64,000 nt of DNA from Metridium senile (taxonomy: Eukaryota; Cnidaria; Anthozoa; Actiniaria; Metridiidae): contig OX459098.1 of the NCBI GenBank assembly GCA_949775045.1, positions 15,485,207-15,549,206 of the forward strand, read 5' to 3'. The notes under the pieces were generated by a model that saw nothing but the letters and a program-made list of their open reading frames with translations, had not been told where the DNA came from and did no database searches. How positions within the stretch are numbered: the first letter of the stretch is position 1; each line of letters starts with the position of its first letter. Position numbers and translations under genes: made by a program. Of the stretch, positions 48,831 to 64,000 are shown piece after piece.

Positions 48831-50280
48831 AATGTTTGTCTCTATTTGGTTATGATTGGCTGGACGTTAAGAGTTCAAAACCGAGTAACGGTTAGCGTTG
48901 GTCATATAGTGAACTGCAGAAACAAAACTGGACTGCATCAAAATTGTTTGCAATGACCCTAAGCAAGTTATACAAGATACAGACAGACATTATTTGGCTT
49001 TGAGAGGATCACATCCGAAGCATTCTGACAAACAAAGCGACATAAATCCAATCTTGAAAGAGTTATTGAAACATCAAAAGTTTATACATTTTAGTATCGT
49101 TTTTATCAAAAAAATATCACAACCACCTGAAGATGTGGGATCAAATTTAATCCAAATTTGAAATGGCTTTGGTTTTAAGTTGCGTAATATAGGCTTTTCA
49201 GTAAAATTGCAGAATCCATAAAAATATTTTTGGCGGTTGGATAGAAGAGATATCGTTATAAGAATGCTCAGAGTAGGTCGTGCTCTGCTCGTTTAGTCAT
49301 AGCTATCTAGAGTTCAGTTTAAAATTTCATGATTGAATGCCTGAAATACATCCTTCGAAGAGAGAAAAATATATAGCAATAATATAAAGTAGTGAAGAAT
49401 AGCAAGTTCTATTTTAAATATAATAACTGTGAAAAAGTTTAGTTTAGATATATGAAGAGTTTTAGCTATGCGCTTCCCAGAAGGTAAAACTTTCGGGATA
49501 ATTTTTAGGTATTTTTAGTAATTTCTTTGATCAGAAGTGAAAAACATAATCCAGTGATTTTATCAACAGATATTGATTCCTTTGAAAAAGGAAATTATGG
49601 TAAACTTTTATATGTTCCTCTTGTTGCGGTTACTTTTTAGCAAAAAATACACAATCCTTGCGCACTTCAACATCCTTAAGATTTCTAGAATGCGATATAT
49701 TTTGTTTGGTGTAAGTAAAAGGCAGCGTCGTCTCATCCTTAGGCACTTTGGTTATATCTTTGAATGTATACGTATATTTTAAACATCGCCGTGCAATTTG
49801 TTCCGTAAACTACATAATTTTACAAATAAAAACAATGGAAATGATAATAGATACTCCATATATTAATAATTCCTTTACGGGACATCTTGCAAATGAACAT
49901 TTTCATACAGTTTTGTTAAGTTTCCTATTTTTTAATCATTGAATATTTGTGTATAGTTGACGATAGATGAAATTATGAGCCGTTATTACAAATCAAAGTG
50001 TCTGAGGATGCGCGCTGATAGCTTTAATACAACAGAAATGTTAAAATGATGTATCATATTCCAGTCATACAGTTTCAAATATTTTGTTTATATATAAATA
50101 TATATATGAACCTATATGTGAATGTGGCCCTATTTTGTAAATGCAGATTTAGAGCTAGTCTTCTAAACTGAATATGGAGTATATAAATATATGATTTACT
50201 GAAAAACGTGTGGTCTCATATTTATTCTCATATGTTCTTTGGGTCTCGTATGATCTTTTTGACTATAAATAAATAAGGCG
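48831..50280 (+). other. Probable Meis 3' UTR and polyadenylation region
   Basis: AT-rich sequence directly after the stop codon. AATAAA signals lie at 49825-49830 and 50268-50273. The second is followed by a GT-containing stretch (GGCGTGTACTGTCGC) that could serve as the downstream element. UTR limits are inferred from these signals only. Confidence 0.45.
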
Positions 50281-51480
50281 TGTACTGTCGCAAATAGCCT
50301 CCGGGAATCCAGATTGGTTAAATATCTATTTTGAGTGAATCGGAGTTAAATCTGAAAACTTGATAACATATTTCTCTGTTTCTATTTCCTTCTTCCCTTC
50401 TTCCTTCCTTTACAATAGCATCTTACGCAGACATTCTTAGGGTCGTCACTCAACGCTTTACCATAAGACTAACTTGACTACTGTTTCATACATTCTTTAT
50501 TTGCCTTTTCTATTTTTTAGTCTAGTTACACCAGTTTGGTCCTAATATTGGATAAATGTTCCATACTATTATACCATTTCTCATTGAAGGTGCGGTATTA
50601 AATAAGATGGATTTCGATTTAATTATGAAATTGATCAACACCTCCAAGAGGTTGGTTGGGTGTAATAAAGGCGTGTCAATTGTTTCGGATGCCAATCTGT
50701 GCCCCTAGTTCATTACTCAAAATATCCGGGAAGTTCCCACCCTAAATTTCTTGACGTTGGTAGAAAAAATAAACCTTACGAGCCCCACTCAACAATCGTC
50801 AAATTAAAACTTCTCTCAAAGAATCCGTATTATAACAAAATAAATATCGGTTGTGACAAGTTTAGTCTCCCTCGCATCCATTATTAGTGTCGGGCTTCCT
50901 GTGTCCCTCCCCTTTTTCAAAACCGAACAAGAATAGATTTACTTTATTTATTTATTAAAAAAATACATCCGACACCTAAATTCTATCTCAGTCTGAGAGG
51001 TCATTAAATGATCACACTAAACTAATTTGTATCTTTTGAAACCATTTGAAAACTGCTCAACTCAGCGTTTTATTAACTGAAAACTGGTAACATTCATATT
51101 TGACCAACATATTTCGTCGACCTCAACGTTAAAGATTGGCTTACACTAGTGCGTTGTGTCGATTCTGTTAGCGAATTATGTTATGCAATATAAAATGAAC
51201 ATACCAATTTGTTGATGACGTTCGTTCTTGTTTCAGCCAAACGATGAACACAATAGAGATTACAAGCTATTTAGTGTAGTTTTTATCGAGATATTCATAT
51301 ATTTGTGAATTCCTTCGTATTTTGCTAACAAATATGGATGGTTATACTATACATTTATTTCAAAAAAACGTTGTCGCAGCTTACTTTAGCCTAAGAAAAC
51401 ACACGTTCTTTCGCTACATATGTTAAGCAACAAGCTGCTTTAGCGCTGGTAATTAAAACAATTCGAACTAATAACAAAAT

Positions 51481-51574
51481 TTGAGCATTACACAACCTCG
51501 TTCCCAGGGCCCTCTCCCTTCGTTTTTGGGTGGGGCGAGGGAGAGGGCCCTGGGAACGAGGTTGAGCATTACAG
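51481..51574. mobile_element. Short palindromic MITE with 25-bp perfect arms and a direct-repeat flank
   Basis: Arms at 51494-51518 and 51539-51563 are perfect inverted repeats starting AACCTCGTTCCCAGGGCCCT, around a 20-bp loop. The sequence TTGAGCATTACA flanks the palindrome on both sides (51481-51492 and 51562-51573). This looks like a target-site duplication of about 9-12 bp. A half copy lies at 2.3 kb. I know similar sequences as abundant in cnidarian genomes. The superfamily is not certain. Confidence 0.75.
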
Positions 51575-51671
51575 GCGCGGATCCAGGATTTTGTGAAGGG
51601 GGTGACTGTTTTATGTGGCAACATGTACAATGCCTTGATATTAAAATCGTTACTATATAGCCATACTAGTA

Positions 51672-51822
51672 GCTCATTTTTTTCGAAAAGGAGGGGGGGG
51701 GGGGGTGTAATTAAAATTTTCATTAAGAATTTTCTATTATTATTATTTTTCGAAAAGGAAGTGGGTGTCACCCTATAATCACACCCCCCCCCCCCCCTCC
51801 TCCCCCCTCCCCCCCTTTCCCC
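51672..51822. repeat. Inverted pair of 13-bp G-run and 14-bp C-run
   Basis: GGAGG plus a G-run ending in GTGT (run 51693-51705) is mirrored by ACAC plus a C-run ending in CTCC (run 51784-51797), about 80 bp apart. A shorter copy of the flank, TTTTTCGAAAAGGA, repeats near 51747. The pair can form a hairpin, and the G-strand could form a G-quadruplex. It may be the ends of a decayed element. Confidence 0.7.
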
Positions 51823-51827
51823 AACCC

Positions 51828-52045
51828 CAAATAGGCCATTGTGGGCTACCTGTGGTAAATCTGAAATTCTATTTTTTGATATTTTTCTAAAACGTCAATA
51901 CAGCCAACAGTAAAAGCTGGAATATTCTCCATGCTTCATTAGTACATAAATTATGTTACTCAAATAAGCCAATGTGGGCTAACTGTGGTAAATCTGAAAT
52001 TCTATTTTTTGATATTTTTCTAAAAAGTCACTTCTATCATATTAA
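51828..52045. repeat. Direct repeat of about 75 bp, spacing about 131 bp
   Basis: ATAGGCCATTGTGGGCTACC, TGTGGTAAATCTGAAATTCT and ATTTTTTGATATTTTTCTAA, starting near 51830, recur starting near 51963 (AATAAGCCAATGTGGGCTAA and onward) with few changes. A related phrase (GTGTGGGCTTCCTGTGGTAA) lies at about 63730. Confidence 0.75.
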
Positions 52046-52540
52046 TTTAGTTTTCATTTCCTATATTAATATTGTTATATCATATTGTAATCTTCTCATG
52101 TTGCATACTTCAAAAGTTGAACTAGCCTGTATAAAGTGACCCTCTGGGGAAAAGGGGGAGAACAAGTGAGTGGGAAGGAGAGGGGGGCCTCTTATACCTC
52201 TCACTCACCCAAGAGAGCTTGTACACAGGCTCAAGTGGAAGTGGAAGTGAATAATGATGAGCAATAATAAATTAGAAATCCCATTCAAATCTCTTCCTGT
52301 TACAAGATAAACATTTTAACATATCTAATTTCTGACACGCTTTGACAGGGATGACTGTCACCTACATAGTAAAAGTACAATGTAAACGGGTATGCTCAAG
52401 TTGTTGCTTTAGTTGATATGTATTTCCTCTTTTATCTTAAGACTAAATTTAGAGTTGGTTTGATCAATTATAGAGATTTATTTACTAAAATAGAATAGTC
52501 TGATATTTACCAAGCATACTGATCAAATTGAAATATATAT

Positions 52541-52745
52541 TGTGAAATTTGTAAACCGTAAAAAATGTTGACTTAACTTTACTGGCGTTTCGAGCTTTAG
52601 CCCTCCGACGAAGGGCTAAAGCTCGAAACGTCATTAAAGTTAAGTCAACATTTTTTACGGTGTTACAAATTTCATTATATTACCAATCTTTTATATCAAA
52701 CACTGACGCAGCCTATACTAGTTTATTCGCTAGTTTCCATTTGAA
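52541..52745 (+). mobile_element. Palindromic retroelement-like terminal region with hairpin core
   Basis: Two nearly perfect 63-bp arms (about 52541-52604 and 52612-52674) surround a 7-nt centre, CCGACGA. Each arm carries AGGGCTAAAGCTCGAAACG and GTTAAGTCAACATTTTTTAC. The right side continues into a tail (GACGCAGCCTATACTAGTTT) shared with the inverted copy at 2.44-2.58 kb. The GACGAAGGGCTAAnGCTCGAAACGTC type of sequence is familiar to me next to reverse-transcriptase genes in cnidarians. A Penelope-like origin is inference. No coding part is present. Confidence 0.6.
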
Positions 52746-53934
52746 ATATATATTGACTAACTGTTATTTTGGCTGACAAGCTTCACAGTCATATTCAAAC
52801 AAATGGAGTTTCAGGTGGATGAATGACAGCTGATTGTTATTTCCTTTGTACATGATATAACTAAATATAAAGAGTTTCCTGTTCAAAAATAGGGTCCCTG
52901 AATTTCTCCACCCTCTCCACCCATGCCTTGAGTAGTTTTGTCATGTTTCAGTGGCAGAATGAAGAATAACAAAATAGAACATTTGAAATGATATATTTTT
53001 CATCTAGTAAGGTGACGGCATATTTTGTAGCTGTTTTTCTCATTGTACTTTTTTATTAAAAAATAACACTATGGGAAATATGTATCATGTAGTATGTGTG
53101 TAACTAGCAAACTGAAAAAGTTTCATTCATTTATTAACTAGCTACTTGGGACGAGAGAAAAATTCCCACAAAGTCACCCACTAAAAGTACAACTGACAAA
53201 CTGACAACAAAAACAACAACAATAAAATAAATAATTTAAAGCACAATATCCTTGCAATTTGTAGCAAAATATTAACACTGTAATAATAGTAATAACGGAC
53301 ATAAACCCAAAAACGCATTAATACTGAGAATAATGTAACTTTATATTAAAAAAAATAACATTCACTTATCGCGTGCGAAATGATAAAATGTCCTGACATT
53401 TAATATAAAACAAAACCAAAACATTTTACAGTTAAAAATATGCTTCGGTTCAATATAATTTGAATGATAAAAATGTGTGCATTCGCTAGCTAGTCAAAAC
53501 AATAGTTATGAACATTTGTGTTACCTAAAATAGAGCTTGCAAGTCGACAACTTCCAGACTGAATTTTGCTTCAGTAATAGAGCTTATTGAATACAAAATT
53601 ATCAAAATGTATTCCTTACCTTATTCAGTTTGTATTTTGAGCATTAATTGACACTTTTAGGGCCGCAGTTCCATGAAATTATAGAGAAAACCAAGTTCCC
53701 TTGTAGATTGAGCAGGCGGCGCGCGGTAACATGACAAACGCGTGTACAAACTTGCCGAAAAGCGCGGGAACTTTTGACATGCCATATTAGGAAAATGATA
53801 TTTGTACAAATCAGTTCTTCTATTTGCATTGTTCTAACTAAATTAAACCATCATTGGGTTTTGTATTACGAATTTGACTAGGAATAAAAGAAAAATGCCG
53901 AAAAATTAGCCGTATTATTTCTTTCTTTAATGTT

Positions 53935-54227
53935 TTCGCGCCTTTGGCAGACAATGATGATTCTTTTGTGAAGCCACTTCGCGCCTGATTGGCTCCTTGA
54001 GAAAACCAAATAAGCAATCAATCTTGATTGGTTGACAGTAAATTAGCACGTTGCTGTGGTAATGGCATAGTGTGATGGTCTCTCGAAAACCTCTTCCGAT
54101 CCTTAAAAGCAAATGCAAAACGTTATATTGAGGTAAACAAAATAACTTTGTGAAGCCATACAATGGAGTTGGAGACTTCTAAAATCACGACAAACAGCTG
54201 AGTAATAAAACATAAAGAGAAATCGTT
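53935..54227 (+). promoter_or_regulatory. Putative promoter and 5' UTR of the WD-repeat gene
   Basis: Two inverted CCAAT boxes (CCTGATTGGCTCC near 53985, CTTGATTGGTTGACAG near 54023) and an RFX X-box-like sequence, GTTGCTGTGGTAAT, at 54050-54063, lie 165-245 bp before the start codon. The region is richer in CpG than its neighbours and lacks a TATA box. Ciliary genes often combine X-boxes with CCAAT boxes. Confidence 0.5.
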
Positions 54228-63603
<9,376 letters not shown>

Positions 63604-64000
63604 GTAAATAAATGGCCACTAATCCAGCTCCAAATCGAAACAGCGGTTAATGTATTAGGGGGCCAACGAAAACGCTCCTTTCGACTGGTGCTGGATAACT
63701 GAAATAAATACAATCACCATGAGCTACTTGTGTGGGCTTCCTGTGGTAAAGAAACAATAGGAAGCCTATGTAGCTTGTCAGTGAAAGATACAAAGACGAT
63801 AAAAATTGAATGAATAAGGACTTTATCCATATAATAATAAATACAATATCTTATGATAAGGAAGGTGGTATCACAAAAGGGTTTTTCATAAATATAACCA
63901 TAATAAAGAAATTAGATTGACAAAGAAAAGGCATATAATATATAGAAACTTTTACACTGTCAAAGGGTGTTTGTTGATATTTCTATAACTTTTCTATTTT
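63604..64000. other. Intron 15 of the WD-repeat gene (continues off the window)
   Basis: Begins with the donor GTAAAT. The exon frame stays open for 33 codons to a stop at 63700-63702, and an AATAAA overlaps just after it. GTGTGGGCTTCCTGTGGTAA near 63730 resembles the repeat at 51.83-52.04 kb. No further exon was recognised before the window end. Confidence 0.6.

Larger units (their letters stand above)
50281..53930. other. Intergenic spacer with repeat remnants
   Basis: About 3.6 kb between the Meis 3' end and the WD-repeat gene promoter. It contains the palindromic element at 51494-51563, the paired G-run and C-run, a duplicated 75-bp block near 51.83-52.04 kb, a small inverted-repeat fragment near 52.13-52.23 kb, and the retroelement-like hairpin at 52.54-52.74 kb. 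No gene was recognised. Confidence 0.6.

Overview
The window is eukaryotic and AT-rich, with dense intron-exon genes, many microsatellites and minisatellites, and small inverted-repeat transposons. The gene content points to a marine invertebrate. An anthozoan cnidarian (stony coral or sea anemone) is my best inference. It rests on base composition, on the intron-rich Meis-type homeobox gene, and on the palindromic repeat beginning AACCTCGTTCCCAGGG, which I associate with cnidarian genomes. I see no bacterial-type operons, CRISPR, rRNA or tRNA.

Two protein-coding genes can be built exon by exon, both on the + strand.

(1) A Meis/Homothorax TALE-homeobox transcription factor spans about 7.1-48.8 kb. 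Ten exons join in frame into a 516-residue protein. A small first exon lies at 7086-7130, and a roughly 27-kb first intron separates it from the body of the gene (34.2-48.8 kb). The MEIS domain is spread over exons 2-6 and the homeodomain over exons 8-10. An in-frame, phase-0/phase-0 candidate exon at 25428-25592 inside the giant first intron would add 55 residues, or provide an alternative start.

(2) The 5' part of a WD-repeat gene of the WDR49/WDR64 (CFAP337-like) family begins at 54228 and runs off the right end. Fifteen exons through 63603 join in frame into 466 residues.

Layout: 1-6.95 kb is 5' flank with diverged repeats. 7.1-34.2 kb is Meis exon 1 plus the giant intron, including a belt of minisatellites from 9.5 to 20 kb. 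34.2-48.8 kb holds the remaining Meis exons. 48.8-50.3 kb is the probable 3' UTR. 50.3-54.1 kb is an intergenic spacer with palindromic transposon remnants. 54.1-64 kb is the WD-repeat gene, whose introns carry five different inverted-repeat elements and a (CAT)n-type microsatellite.

The two genes have no evident functional link. Meis is a developmental regulator that works with PBX and HOX proteins. The WD-repeat protein is probably ciliary, and its promoter has an RFX X-box-like motif. Most short open frames in the window lie in introns or repeats and do not look like genes.
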